From Candidatus Poribacteria bacterium (GTDB lineage Bacteria > Poribacteria > WGA-4E > WGA-3G), in NCBI GenBank assembly GCA_028820845.1, contig JAPPII010000011.1, positions 1 to 64,000 of the forward strand: a DNA stretch of 64,000 nt. Direction: 5' to 3'. Shown one piece after another: positions 52,464-61,414 of the stretch. The notes below the pieces were generated by a model. The model searched no databases. It saw only the letters and a program-made list of their open reading frames with translations, and was not told the origin of the DNA. The stretch's first letter is position 1. The number at the start of each line of letters is the position of its first letter. The position numbers were made by a program, and so were the translations under genes.

Positions 52464-55346
52464 TTACTTCGCGATCATCCAATTATCACCGATACCCGCT
52501 TCTGTCCGCAGCGGTACTCGCAAGGACATTGCGTTCTCCATCTCCTCACAAACAATCTCAGCGTATGCTTCGGCGTGTGCTTCGGGTGTCTCAAGCACTA
52601 ATTCATCGTGAATCTGTAGGAGCATTTTCATGGGGAGCCTGTCTTTATCAATACGTTGCTGCACACGAACCATTGCCGCTTTCATTAGGTCTGCAGCGGA
52701 ACCTTGCACCACTGTATTGATTGCCAGCCGTTCGCCGAGGCTTCGCTGCCTTTGGTTGGAAGCGTAAATTTCTGGGATTGCCCGTCGCCGTCCGGTAAGC
52801 GTGCTAACGTATCCCTGATCCGATGCCTCGCGGACACACGCCTGTAGAAAGCCCTCTATCCCCGGAAAACGGGTCTTATAATCCGCAATGAGGGCTGCCG
52901 CTTCCTGTACCTGCATCCCTTTAATCCGGCGCGAGAGACCTGTGGGGGATACACCATAGATGATACCGAAATTGATAGTCTTTGCTTTATCCCGAAGCTC
53001 CCGCGTAACGGCATCAGTCGGCACCTCGAACACCTGCGAAGCGACTGCTGTGTGGATGTCTAAATCCTCAGTGAACGTTTCGATTAAATGCTCGTCTTCG
53101 CTGAAGTGCGCAAGGATGCGAAGTTCAATCTGTGAATAGTCGGCACAGATTAACTTATGGCCCTCGGGTGCTATGAAGGCACGCCGCAACTGTCTCCCGA
53201 TTTCTGTCCGGACTGGAATGTTCTGTAAATTCGGTCGATCCGACTTCAAACGTCCTGTTGCTGTTGTGAGTTGGTAGAGATGTGTGTGGATACGCTCGGT
53301 TTTCGGATCTACTGCTGCCTGAAGCTGCGCCAAATAGGTACTCTGCAACTTTCGGAATTGGCGATATTCGATGATCAGACGCGGCACACTCGTCTTCGGA
53401 TTATTGATATCCTCTCTCAAAGAGAGGGCTTCCAAAACCGTCACATCCGTAGAAACTTTACCACCGCGCGTCCGTTTCACCGGTTTGAAACCGAGTTCCT
53501 CAAATAGGACTTGTGCTAATTGTCTCGGCGAATCAATATTACACGGATACCCAACTATTTCGTGAATCTCTTCTTGCCGTGTGTTAACGAGTTGGCTGAT
53601 CACGCCGCTTTGATGTTTGAGTTCCTCTCTATCACAAACGATGCCGTTATATTCCATCTCAGCGAGAATAGGGGCGAGCGGTGATTCTATATCACGGACT
53701 AACGCCGTAATGTCCATCTCTTCCAATTTCGGGGTCAGGAAGTGATGAAGCCGTAACGCAATATCAGCGTCTTCTGCAGCATAGATTGTCGCTTGTTCTA
53801 ACGGGATCTCATCAATTGTTCTCTGTTCTTCTGCTTCTGCCTCAAAGAGTTCTCCTAAATCCTTCATTTCATCACTGTTGTTATCACTCGGAGCTGCGGT
53901 TAACTCCTGAAAGGAGATCATTTTATGATTCAAATGAAGGAGTGCCAACGTATCAAGATTATGAGAGGGAGTCCGAGCGTCAACCAATTGACTTGCCAAT
54001 AAGGTATCGAAAACAGCACCTTGGAGTTTAATCCCGTTTCGGATGAGGATACCCGTATCAAATTTCAGGTTATGCCCACATTTCGGTAGGTCCGGGTCTT
54101 CCAAAATCGGTTTGAGTGCGGAAAGCACCGTATCGGCATCGAGATGACCCTCAGGTTGCGGTGAGCGGATTGGGACATAAACGCCCTGCTTCGGTGCCCA
54201 CGAAAAACTGAGACCACAAAGCGTTGACTCGCGCTCCAAACCGTCCGTTTCGGTGTCAAAACTGAAAATCGCTTGTGCCGAAAGCGTCTCGACGAGCTCT
54301 TTTAATTCGGTGTGTGTAACAATTGCCGAATAGGTGCCTGTTTCCGCGGTGTCGTAGTCCCCTTTATCCAAGATAGAATCCGTCTTTCGCGCCAACGCTG
54401 CAACGCGTTCTTTACGAGTTGTCGGTTGGGTGAGCGTAGAACTATCCGAACCAGCGTCGCCCTCGGCGAGTTCTGTTACAACCTGTTGATAACGTTTAAG
54501 TTCCAATTCTTCAAACAGCGGTAGGATTTTCTTCAGGTCAAGTGGTTTAACGCGAGCCTGCTCCAGTGAGAAGTCTAAATCCGCATCTCGCCGCAACGTC
54601 ACGAGTTGTTGCGCCAGAGCAATTTGCGAACGTGCCTTCTCCAGATTCTCGCGACGTTTTCCCTTAATTTCCTCAATATGCGCAAAAATACCGTCAACAG
54701 AATCGTACTGCTGAATCAGTTGTGCTGCCGTCTTGGGACCGATTTTTTCAACACCCGGGACGTTATCTGAGTTATCTCCCATCAACGCAAGCATATCGAC
54801 GACCTGCGACGGTTTTATGCCTTTCGTCTCCCACAAGGATTGAACGTCGATGATCGTATCTTTGTGAAGGTCTAACATCGCTACCCGATCACAGAGAAGT
54901 TGCTCAAGGTCTTTGTCTCTCGAAACGATGGTAACATCTACGTGGCCTGCTTCCGGGGTATCGAGAATTGTTTGTGTGAGAGATGCTATAATGTCATCCG
55001 CTTCCAACTCAGGTTTACCAAGCGTTAGGATACCGAATGCCTCAAGTAATTGCAAAATGCGATGAATCTGGGTCACGAGATCGTCAGGGGGTGCGGATCG
55101 GTTTGCTTTGTATGCTGAGTAAAGATCATTGCGAAACGTTTTGCCGGGTGTATCGATCGCAGCGACGAGATATTGCGGCTTAAGTTGCGAAAGGATTCTA
55201 ATGAGCGTTCCCGCAAATCCAAACACGGCGTGTGTCGCTTCACCGGTGACGCTGCTCGTTAATCCGTTGCGGATGGCGTAGTACGCTCGGAATATCTCGG
55301 CGTGTGTATCAATGATGTAGAAAGTATCTCTCTGTTCATCTTGCAT
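52464..55346 (-). CDS. polA: DNA polymerase I
   Basis: 960 residues with all three domains. The 5'-3' exonuclease: IDTHAEIFRAYYA, LEADDIIASL, SRDKDLEQLL and MGDNSDNVPGVEKIGPKTA. The 3'-5' exonuclease is intact: FSFDTETDGL, CGHNLKFDTG and YAAEDADIALRL. The polymerase shows motif A CADYSQIELRILAHFS (about 733), motif B RDKAKTINFGIIYG and motif C QIHDELVLE (about 915). Phe rather than Tyr at the motif B position discriminates against dideoxynucleotides. Last gene of a tightly spaced minus-strand cluster. Confidence 0.98.
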   Translation of the reverse strand: MQDEQRDTFYIIDTHAEIFRAYYAIRNGLTSSVTGEATHAVFGFAGTLIRILSQLKPQYLVAAIDTPGKTFRNDLYSAYKANRSAPPDDLVTQIHRILQLLEAFGILTLGKPELEADDIIASLTQTILDTPEAGHVDVTIVSRDKDLEQLLCDRVAMLDLHKDTIIDVQSLWETKGIKPSQVVDMLALMGDNSDNVPGVEKIGPKTAAQLIQQYDSVDGIFAHIEEIKGKRRENLEKARSQIALAQQLVTLRRDADLDFSLEQARVKPLDLKKILPLFEELELKRYQQVVTELAEGDAGSDSSTLTQPTTRKERVAALARKTDSILDKGDYDTAETGTYSAIVTHTELKELVETLSAQAIFSFDTETDGLERESTLCGLSFSWAPKQGVYVPIRSPQPEGHLDADTVLSALKPILEDPDLPKCGHNLKFDTGILIRNGIKLQGAVFDTLLASQLVDARTPSHNLDTLALLHLNHKMISFQELTAAPSDNNSDEMKDLGELFEAEAEEQRTIDEIPLEQATIYAAEDADIALRLHHFLTPKLEEMDITALVRDIESPLAPILAEMEYNGIVCDREELKHQSGVISQLVNTRQEEIHEIVGYPCNIDSPRQLAQVLFEELGFKPVKRTRGGKVSTDVTVLEALSLREDINNPKTSVPRLIIEYRQFRKLQSTYLAQLQAAVDPKTERIHTHLYQLTTATGRLKSDRPNLQNIPVRTEIGRQLRRAFIAPEGHKLICADYSQIELRILAHFSEDEHLIETFTEDLDIHTAVASQVFEVPTDAVTRELRDKAKTINFGIIYGVSPTGLSRRIKGMQVQEAAALIADYKTRFPGIEGFLQACVREASDQGYVSTLTGRRRAIPEIYASNQRQRSLGERLAINTVVQGSAADLMKAAMVRVQQRIDKDRLPMKMLLQIHDELVLETPEAHAEAYAEIVCEEMENAMSLRVPLRTEAGIGDNWMIAK

Positions 55347-55362
55347 TTAGCCGTCTTGCCTC

Positions 55363-56433
55363 CTAATCTGGGAAATGCCATCGGCGCAGGGAGTCTGACG
55401 CTGACAAGCCAGCCTCTTGTCCGAGGGCAAACGCCGTCGCAATGAGGTTCCGCTCGCCAGATATGATGTCGCCCGCGGCGAAGAGCCCAGGAATCGGCTC
55501 GCCGCTGCTATCCAGCATCTGCATATCCTCGTTTGTGATAATCAATCCTTCCTCGTCCTTCTGATAGTCCCAGCCTTCAAGGAATTTTGTGTTTGGGATT
55601 AACCCTTCGTCAACGAGGAATCCGTGGAAGAACAACTCGCTACCATCAATCATCTCAAACCCCAAGAGGTCTGTTTTTTCGCCAATGTGCCGTTTGATTT
55701 TTGTTTCAATAATATTAATTTTACGTTTTTGGATCTGTTTCAACACAGGTGGCGACATACCGTGCGGTCTGCCGTTCGTTAGGATTGTAATTTTATCTGT
55801 GAAGTCCTGTGCGCCGATCGCTGCCTCGTAGATATAGTCGCCGACACCGAGGAGTGCGAGATGTTCATTCACGTGCAAATGCCCATCGCAACGGATGCAG
55901 ACGTGCCACCCTTTTCGATTGCCAGCATAGCGAAAGACGGTAGCGTACTGTTTATACAATCGCTCCTCACCGGGTTCAAACTCAATATCGGGCCACTTGT
56001 CATCAAATCCAGCGGCGACAACAATGGTTCGAGACTTAAAGTTCTCTATTTCTAAATTCCTACCGCGTTTGAGTGTTTTTGTAGACGCTTCGAGTTCAAA
56101 CAATTCGCCGTTCCGTTTGAGTTTCGTTACCAATCCGTCGCGAATATCAATACCGGTTTTACGTTTCTCACCACCAATCATGAAGTCCATGACCGGGCGG
56201 CTTTCCATCCAGCGCATGAGTTCTTTTGCAAAATGGGGTCCGATAATCCCCGGGAATACCGGCGCATCTTCAATCTCAACCGACTTCGACCAGTAAGCAC
56301 GCCCTCTGCTAAAACTCACTTTGCCAGAGTGGAGGACCAAAACATGCCGCATCTGGTGACTCGCTGAGACCGCCGCTTGCGCCCCTGCGGGGCCCGCACC
56401 AATGACTGCAACATCGTAAATCGTTTCTGCCAT
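55363..56433 (-). CDS. Thioredoxin-reductase-like FAD/NAD(P) oxidoreductase
   Basis: 356 residues. FAD-binding GAGPAGAQAAVSA near the start, a second dinucleotide region LALLGVGDYIYEAAI, the redox-active pair CIRCDGH (about 186-191) and the C-terminal FAD motif GLFAAGDIISGERN. The arrangement matches low-molecular-weight thioredoxin reductases, though the sequence between is divergent (for example SRGRAYWSKSVEIEDAP) and the NAD(P) fingerprint GVGDYI lacks the usual GGGxxA. Thioredoxin or another disulfide partner is a likely substrate. Ribosome-binding site AGGAG. Lies 18 nt after ubiD and 16 nt before polA. Confidence 0.88.
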   Translation of the reverse strand: MAETIYDVAVIGAGPAGAQAAVSASHQMRHVLVLHSGKVSFSRGRAYWSKSVEIEDAPVFPGIIGPHFAKELMRWMESRPVMDFMIGGEKRKTGIDIRDGLVTKLKRNGELFELEASTKTLKRGRNLEIENFKSRTIVVAAGFDDKWPDIEFEPGEERLYKQYATVFRYAGNRKGWHVCIRCDGHLHVNEHLALLGVGDYIYEAAIGAQDFTDKITILTNGRPHGMSPPVLKQIQKRKINIIETKIKRHIGEKTDLLGFEMIDGSELFFHGFLVDEGLIPNTKFLEGWDYQKDEEGLIITNEDMQMLDSSGEPIPGLFAAGDIISGERNLIATAFALGQEAGLSASDSLRRWHFPD

Positions 56434-56451
56434 CGTTTTTCTCCTAATTTC

Positions 56452-57897
56452 TCAAAGCCCATATTTCTTCCACTTTTCATTCACTAACGCGATAACCTCA
56501 TCAGACATCCGAATCTCTTCGGGCCACTCGCGTTGATAGCCTTCTTCGGGCCATTTCGTTGTAGCATCAATGCCCATCTTTGACCCAGCACCCATGAGTG
56601 GCGAAGCGTGATCCAGCACATCGACAGGTCCTTCAACAATTGTTACATCGCGTTTCGGATCGACATTGCTTCCCACGTAGAAAAGTACCTCCTCCACGTT
56701 CTGAACGTCAACGTCTTTATCAACAACGATGATAATCTTGCTGAACATCAGCTGCCCAAGTCCCCACAAACTGTGCATCATCTTTTTCGCCTGATACGGG
56801 TATCGCTTATCAATCGAGATAAGTGCGAAATTGTGAAATACACCGAATAAAGGTAAATTCATGTCCACGAGTTCCGGGAGCTGCGTCTTAATAAGTGGCA
56901 TAAAGATGCGTTCGGTCGCCTTTCCCATGTAACAGTCTTCCATCGGCGGTTTGCCAACGATGATGGTCTGATAGATCGGATTCTTGCGATGTGTGATTGC
57001 TGTGATATGGAGCAGTGGATATTCATCCGCTAACGAATAAAAGCCTGTATGATCCCCAAAGGGTCCCTCTATACAGGTCTCACCCGGCTCAATATACCCT
57101 TCAATCACAATGTCTGCATCCGCAGGTACCAGCATGTCAATGGTTTTGGCAGGCACCATCTCAACGTTCGATTTTCGGAGAAACCCTGCGAACAGGAGTT
57201 CATCAATCCCAGAGGGCAGCGGTGCTGTCCCGATATAAGACATCACGGGATCTCCACCGAGTGCGATCGCAACAGGCATCTGTTGCCCTGCCTGTTGATA
57301 CTCCCGATAATGCGCCGCACCGTCGTGGTGAATCTGCCAATGCATCGCCAACGTGTATGGGGTTAACTTTTGTAAACGATACGTACCGACATTTCGTTGA
57401 CCGGTTTTTAGGCTATGCGTAAAAACTTGTGGTAAGGTGATATACCTATCGGCATCAAGGGGCCAACATTTAATGAGCGGCAGGACATCCAAGGATGCCT
57501 CTTCATCCGTCAGCACGACTTGTTGACAGGCACCCCGTTTGACCGTCTTCGGTGGAAAGTTTGCCAATTGGGACAGGAGGCGGAGAATTTTCATCTTATC
57601 CAGAAGCGAATCGGGGGCTTCCAGCTTAATCATCGCCTCAATTTCGGATGCAATCTGGGCGAGATTATCAACACCGAGTGCCATCGCCATCCGTCGATAT
57701 GAGCCGTAAGTGTTAATCAGCAGCGGCATCCGACTGCCTTCGACATTCTCAAATAGGAGCGCAGGACCCCCTGCTTTACTCACGCGATCGGTAATCTCAC
57801 TGATCTCTAAGTCTGGTGATACAGTCGTTTTAATGCGTTTGAGTTCGCCTGCCCGGTTCAAGGCTTTCACGAACTCTTCAAGGCTTGCGTATGCCAT
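56452..57897 (-). CDS. UbiD-family decarboxylase
   Basis: 481 residues; prenylated-FMN-dependent (de)carboxylase of the kind that acts in ubiquinone or menaquinone synthesis or aromatic acid breakdown. Family features: SLEEFVKALNRAGELKRI at the start, PLIKCWPLDADRYITLP, NVGTYRLQ, MHWQIHHDGAAHY, IEGPFGDHTGFYS (the conserved E-x-P-F-G segment) and a C-terminal IDATTKWPEEG. UbiX, needed for the cofactor, is not in the window. AAGGA precedes the ATG. Cotranscribed with the TPR gene before it (11-nt gap). Confidence 0.92.
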   Translation of the reverse strand: MAYASLEEFVKALNRAGELKRIKTTVSPDLEISEITDRVSKAGGPALLFENVEGSRMPLLINTYGSYRRMAMALGVDNLAQIASEIEAMIKLEAPDSLLDKMKILRLLSQLANFPPKTVKRGACQQVVLTDEEASLDVLPLIKCWPLDADRYITLPQVFTHSLKTGQRNVGTYRLQKLTPYTLAMHWQIHHDGAAHYREYQQAGQQMPVAIALGGDPVMSYIGTAPLPSGIDELLFAGFLRKSNVEMVPAKTIDMLVPADADIVIEGYIEPGETCIEGPFGDHTGFYSLADEYPLLHITAITHRKNPIYQTIIVGKPPMEDCYMGKATERIFMPLIKTQLPELVDMNLPLFGVFHNFALISIDKRYPYQAKKMMHSLWGLGQLMFSKIIIVVDKDVDVQNVEEVLFYVGSNVDPKRDVTIVEGPVDVLDHASPLMGAGSKMGIDATTKWPEEGYQREWPEEIRMSDEVIALVNEKWKKYGL

Positions 57898-57908
57898 GCG
57901 AGTCCTTT

Positions 57909-59432
57909 CTATTTCGATCCCACTTTGCCAGAAATCTGCTTTAGTCCTTGTTGATAATTCGGATTTTCAGGATCCAGTTCCAACGCCTTTCGGATTGCCT
58001 GCTCTGCCTGCAAATAGTCTCCACATCGAAACGCAATGAGTGCAAGCGTATTGTAGTAAGTTGCAACGTTCGGATTCAAGCGGATGGCTTCCTGTGCGTA
58101 ACGACGCGCCGCTTCTAAATCTGCGTCCGCTTGGCGTGCATAGCACATACCGAGGTTATGATATAGCTCCGCATTGTCGGGGGATAATGCCGCGCTCGCC
58201 CGATATGTATCCACTGCCGCCGCATAACGCTTCTGTTTCAGCAGAATTTTTCCAATCTTCAGATGGGCATCTAAAAGATCGGGTTCCAGCGCGACAGCGT
58301 GCCGGTAGTGTTCCAACGCCAGTGCTAACTTATTCTGCATGAAATATGCCAACCCCAGTCCTGCGTGTGCCTTCGCGAAATCGGGTTGGAGTTCCAACGC
58401 TTTCTGCTGTGCTACAATCGCTTCTGGATATCTTTCAAGCATCGTGTAAGCAATACCGATGCCGTTATACGCCAGCACTAATTCAGGGTTCATTCCCAGT
58501 GCTTTCTGGTATTCCCAGACCGCCTTCTCATACTGTCCGTTTTTGAGGTAAAGTCTACCGATGTTAGCAAGGATCTGAGCCCTGTCTTTTGTCCCTTGTG
58601 TCCTTTGCAATGCGCCGCGTAACTGCGATAGTGGTGTTAGTGTCGCTTTCTGTTTCTCAAAAAGTGCCATCTGCTCGCGTGCCGCCGCCGTATCCCCAGT
58701 ACGAAGATAGGCTTGCGCGAGGTTGTAGAGGGCTTCGACTAACGTTGCGTCGTGTGAATATGCAGTCCGATAGGACGCAATAGCATCAGCCCACTGTTTC
58801 TCTTGAGCATAGAGGAGTCCGAGTTGATAGTGTGCAGCTGCGAACGCCGGTGCGATCGCAATTGCCTGTCGTTGATGCCGTATCGCTGCTGCGCTTTCCC
58901 CGCGTTTGCTATAAACATTCCCAAGTTGATGATGAATCATCTCGTCGGTCGGATCCAGTTTAACAGCGATTTTATAGGCATCAAGGGCTTCAGTATAACG
59001 GTGCATATTGGCGTAAGCACTCGCTAACGCCGCGTGGCTATATGCCCAATTGGGGCTATACGTAATCGCCCGCTGGTGTGCAGCGATAGCGTCTTCAAAC
59101 CCTTCAAGCCCGGTATATGCCAGTCCCAAACCGTAGTAAGCCTCGGCTAAAATATCCGAGTGAGGGACTCCTTCGACAGCGGCTATTAATTGTTGATACG
59201 CCTCAACCGCTGCCGTATAAGCCTCAATTTGGAGGTAAACCTTTGCGAGTTGAAGCCGAGTCTCGATCTGAGTGCTATCGGCAGCAAGTTGTGCCTTATA
59301 GGTGCGGATCCGTTCTGCGATGTTCGCAACATCTGTTTCTTGACAGAACCCGTCTGAGACGTACCCGAAGATAAGGCGGCACCCGACGAGTGCCACCGCT
59401 GCGACTGTGTAATAGGAAAGTCTCCGTCCCAC
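57909..59432 (-). CDS. Membrane-anchored or secreted TPR-repeat protein
   Basis: 507 residues from GTG 59432. N-terminal hydrophobic segment YYTVAAVALVGCRLIFGYVS, then about twelve TPR units such as AVEAYQQLIAAVEGVPHS, AIAAHQRAITYSPNWAYSHAALA, AVWEYQKALGMNPELVLAYNGIG, ALEHYRHAVALEPDLLDAHLKIG and AEQAIRKALELDPENPNYQQGL. Protein-interaction scaffold. It begins 3 nt after the stop of the LamG/DUF1080-like gene, so the two are coupled. Confidence 0.92.
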   Translation of the reverse strand: MGRRLSYYTVAAVALVGCRLIFGYVSDGFCQETDVANIAERIRTYKAQLAADSTQIETRLQLAKVYLQIEAYTAAVEAYQQLIAAVEGVPHSDILAEAYYGLGLAYTGLEGFEDAIAAHQRAITYSPNWAYSHAALASAYANMHRYTEALDAYKIAVKLDPTDEMIHHQLGNVYSKRGESAAAIRHQRQAIAIAPAFAAAHYQLGLLYAQEKQWADAIASYRTAYSHDATLVEALYNLAQAYLRTGDTAAAREQMALFEKQKATLTPLSQLRGALQRTQGTKDRAQILANIGRLYLKNGQYEKAVWEYQKALGMNPELVLAYNGIGIAYTMLERYPEAIVAQQKALELQPDFAKAHAGLGLAYFMQNKLALALEHYRHAVALEPDLLDAHLKIGKILLKQKRYAAAVDTYRASAALSPDNAELYHNLGMCYARQADADLEAARRYAQEAIRLNPNVATYYNTLALIAFRCGDYLQAEQAIRKALELDPENPNYQQGLKQISGKVGSK

Positions 59433-59435
59433 TTC

Positions 59436-60116
59436 CTACTGCCCCTTGAGGCGACCCCACATCGTTGCCAGTTTCTGATTTGGATCAACGGCAAGGGTAT
59501 CTACGACATTATCCCCAGTAATCATAACATCATCAAAACTCGCGCCGGTTTCCCAGCCCCATACACCAATCATACCAGTTTTGTAGTCGCCGTCTGTTTG
59601 TTCACCCTGAAGTTCGCCGTTGACATGAAGTTTGAAAGTATCGCCTTCAACGATAACCTTAACGTCATACCACTCTTCGTTTTCTATCTTCAGTTTTCCA
59701 GCAGCACCGATATTGCTGTTCAGCGCGACGCGCGTATCCCACGCGCCTTTGCTGTGCTTCCAGAGTTCTGACTTGTTGTTCGGAATGTTCATGTAGTAGA
59801 TGTAATACTCCATCTCACTCTGTGCCCGAAAGACAACGCCTGCCCAGTTACCTTCGTCCAGCCGAACCTTCGCTTCAACGGTGTAATCGTCCCAGTCCTC
59901 TTCACCGACGAGGGAGTGCTCGGCTTTCCCGCCTTTATCGAGTTGATAGATACCGTCCTTGATTGCCCAATTGCCATTCGCAACTTCCCAGTCATCGTGC
60001 TTTTCTTCAAAGTCCCACAGTTGGGTCCCCGCGAAAGTTGGTAGTGAAAGCACCATACCTAAAAGCACAATGAAACCCAGAGTCGTTGACTTCAGTAATC
60101 TCATAGTCATTTCCAT
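59436..60116 (-). CDS. Secreted LamG/DUF1080-like protein with WGxxK C-terminal motif
   Basis: 226 residues from ATG 60116 (GGAGAAG upstream). Signal peptide RLLKSTTLGFIVLLGMVLSL. Concanavalin A-like fold: LWDFEEKHDDWEVANGNWAI, YTVEAKVRLDEGNWAGVVFR, YYIYYMNIPNNKSELWK, EWYDVKVIVEGDTFKLHVNG and GMIGVWGWETGASFDDVMI. This is the pattern of 3-keto-disaccharide hydrolase (DUF1080)/LamG-like domains. C-terminus VDPNQKLATMWGRLKGQ, the shared tail. First gene of a five-gene minus-strand cluster ending with polA. Confidence 0.9.
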   Translation of the reverse strand: MEMTMRLLKSTTLGFIVLLGMVLSLPTFAGTQLWDFEEKHDDWEVANGNWAIKDGIYQLDKGGKAEHSLVGEEDWDDYTVEAKVRLDEGNWAGVVFRAQSEMEYYIYYMNIPNNKSELWKHSKGAWDTRVALNSNIGAAGKLKIENEEWYDVKVIVEGDTFKLHVNGELQGEQTDGDYKTGMIGVWGWETGASFDDVMITGDNVVDTLAVDPNQKLATMWGRLKGQ

Positions 60117-60434
60117 AATTCTTCTCCATCTTTTGTTAAGGGAGTTTAGACCTTCGTTAATGGACCTCGCTATTGCGGCAATAGCAGAGGTGCTATAGAT
60201 AGAATAACGTTAAAGAACAAAAAAAGCAACATTTTTCCCGTAAAATATAGGGTCATTTAATTTTCCAAAAATTCATGCGAGGATGCCCGAACTTGTTCGG
60301 GGTAAGCGTGTTTGCTGACCGCGGATAACCAACAGCCAAATACTGCTTGCTTTTGAATCTACAATCGCGTATGATAAATAACGTTGGAACGCTTCATCTC
60401 TATCTATCCAAAAACAAATTGAAAGGAAAATATT
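60117..60434. other. Divergent intergenic region
   Basis: 318 nt between the LamG/DUF1080-like gene and the BMP gene. It contains a hairpin at 60286-60301 (CCCGAA-CTTG-TTCGGG) and the likely promoter at 60347-60375. Confidence 0.5.
60347..60375 (+). promoter_or_regulatory. Sigma70-like promoter of the BMP/ATPase genes
   Basis: TTGCTT (60347-60352), 17-nt spacer, TATGAT (60370-60375), 60 nt before the GTG start. Confidence 0.4.
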
Positions 60435-61412
60435 GTGTACATAAGGATTCTCATCGCGCTTCTTATAGCGTATTTTGTTACGATCGGGACAGCACCCGCA
60501 GCACTGAAAGTAGGTCTCATCTATGATGTGACAGGACGTGGGGATCTCTCATTTTGTGATGCTGCTTACGCAGGTGCGAAAAAAGCCAAAGACGAATGGG
60601 GCTTCAAACTCACAGAAGTTACCCCAAGCCAGAGTACCGATACCGAATTGACACTCCGCAGGCTCGCAAAACTCAAATACGATCTTATCATTGGGGTCGG
60701 CTTTCTTTTTCAAGAGCCGATGAACCGCGTCGCAGGCGAATTTCCTGATGTCAAGTTCGCACTTATCGACGCAATCATAGAACAACCCAATGTCGCATCA
60801 CTCACCTACCGCGCACACGAGGGTACGTTCTTAGCAGGTGTCATCGCAGCGTTGAAAACGGAGACAAAGCAGATCGGTTTTGTCGGCGGAATGAAAGTGC
60901 CGCTGGTGGAGGCTTTTGAAATCGGCTACCGTGCCGGTATTAAGGCGACGAACCCCGATATTGAGTTTGTGGCGGACTATGTCGGTGTTACACCCCAAGC
61001 GTTCAACGATCCGACACGGGGCAAAGAACTCGCACTGGCGCAATACAACCGCGGTGTGGACATTATCCTCGCCGCTGCGGGTGCCAGTGGTCTTGGGGTC
61101 TTGGAAGCCGCGAAGACTCTAAAAAAATCAATTATTTGGGTCGATTCTAATGGGAATAATCTCGCCCCAGGCTTGGTTCTCACAAGCGTTATCAAAGGTG
61201 TAGAAATATCTGTCTACGAAACGATAAAGAGCGTTCAGGAAGGCAGTTTTTCTGGCGGTCTAAAAGATTACGGACTGAAAGAGGGAGGCGTTGAATACAT
61301 CGTCGATGATGTCAACCGTTCATTGCTTCCAGACGAAATTTTGGAACGGGTCGAAGCATTTAAGGCAAAAATTATCGCTGGCGAGATCGTCGTACCACAC
61401 GAACGAGAGTAG
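60435..61412 (+). CDS. BMP-family substrate-binding protein (nucleoside-type ABC importer)
   Basis: 325 residues from GTG 60435 (GAAAGGA about 8 nt upstream) with signal peptide (ILIALLIAYFVTIGTAPAA). BMP/PnrA-like fold: LKVGLIYDVTGRGDLSFCDAAYAGA, DLIIGVGFLFQEPMNRVA, FALIDAIIEQPNVASLTYRAHEGTFLAG, IGFVGGMKVPLVEAFEIGYRAG and ILAAAGASGLGVLEAA. Family members bind purine nucleosides or related compounds. No lipobox Cys is visible after the signal. Followed 2 nt later by the ATPase gene. Confidence 0.92.
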   Translation: MYIRILIALLIAYFVTIGTAPAALKVGLIYDVTGRGDLSFCDAAYAGAKKAKDEWGFKLTEVTPSQSTDTELTLRRLAKLKYDLIIGVGFLFQEPMNRVAGEFPDVKFALIDAIIEQPNVASLTYRAHEGTFLAGVIAALKTETKQIGFVGGMKVPLVEAFEIGYRAGIKATNPDIEFVADYVGVTPQAFNDPTRGKELALAQYNRGVDIILAAAGASGLGVLEAAKTLKKSIIWVDSNGNNLAPGLVLTSVIKGVEISVYETIKSVQEGSFSGGLKDYGLKEGGVEYIVDDVNRSLLPDEILERVEAFKAKIIAGEIVVPHERE

Positions 61413-61414
61413 AG

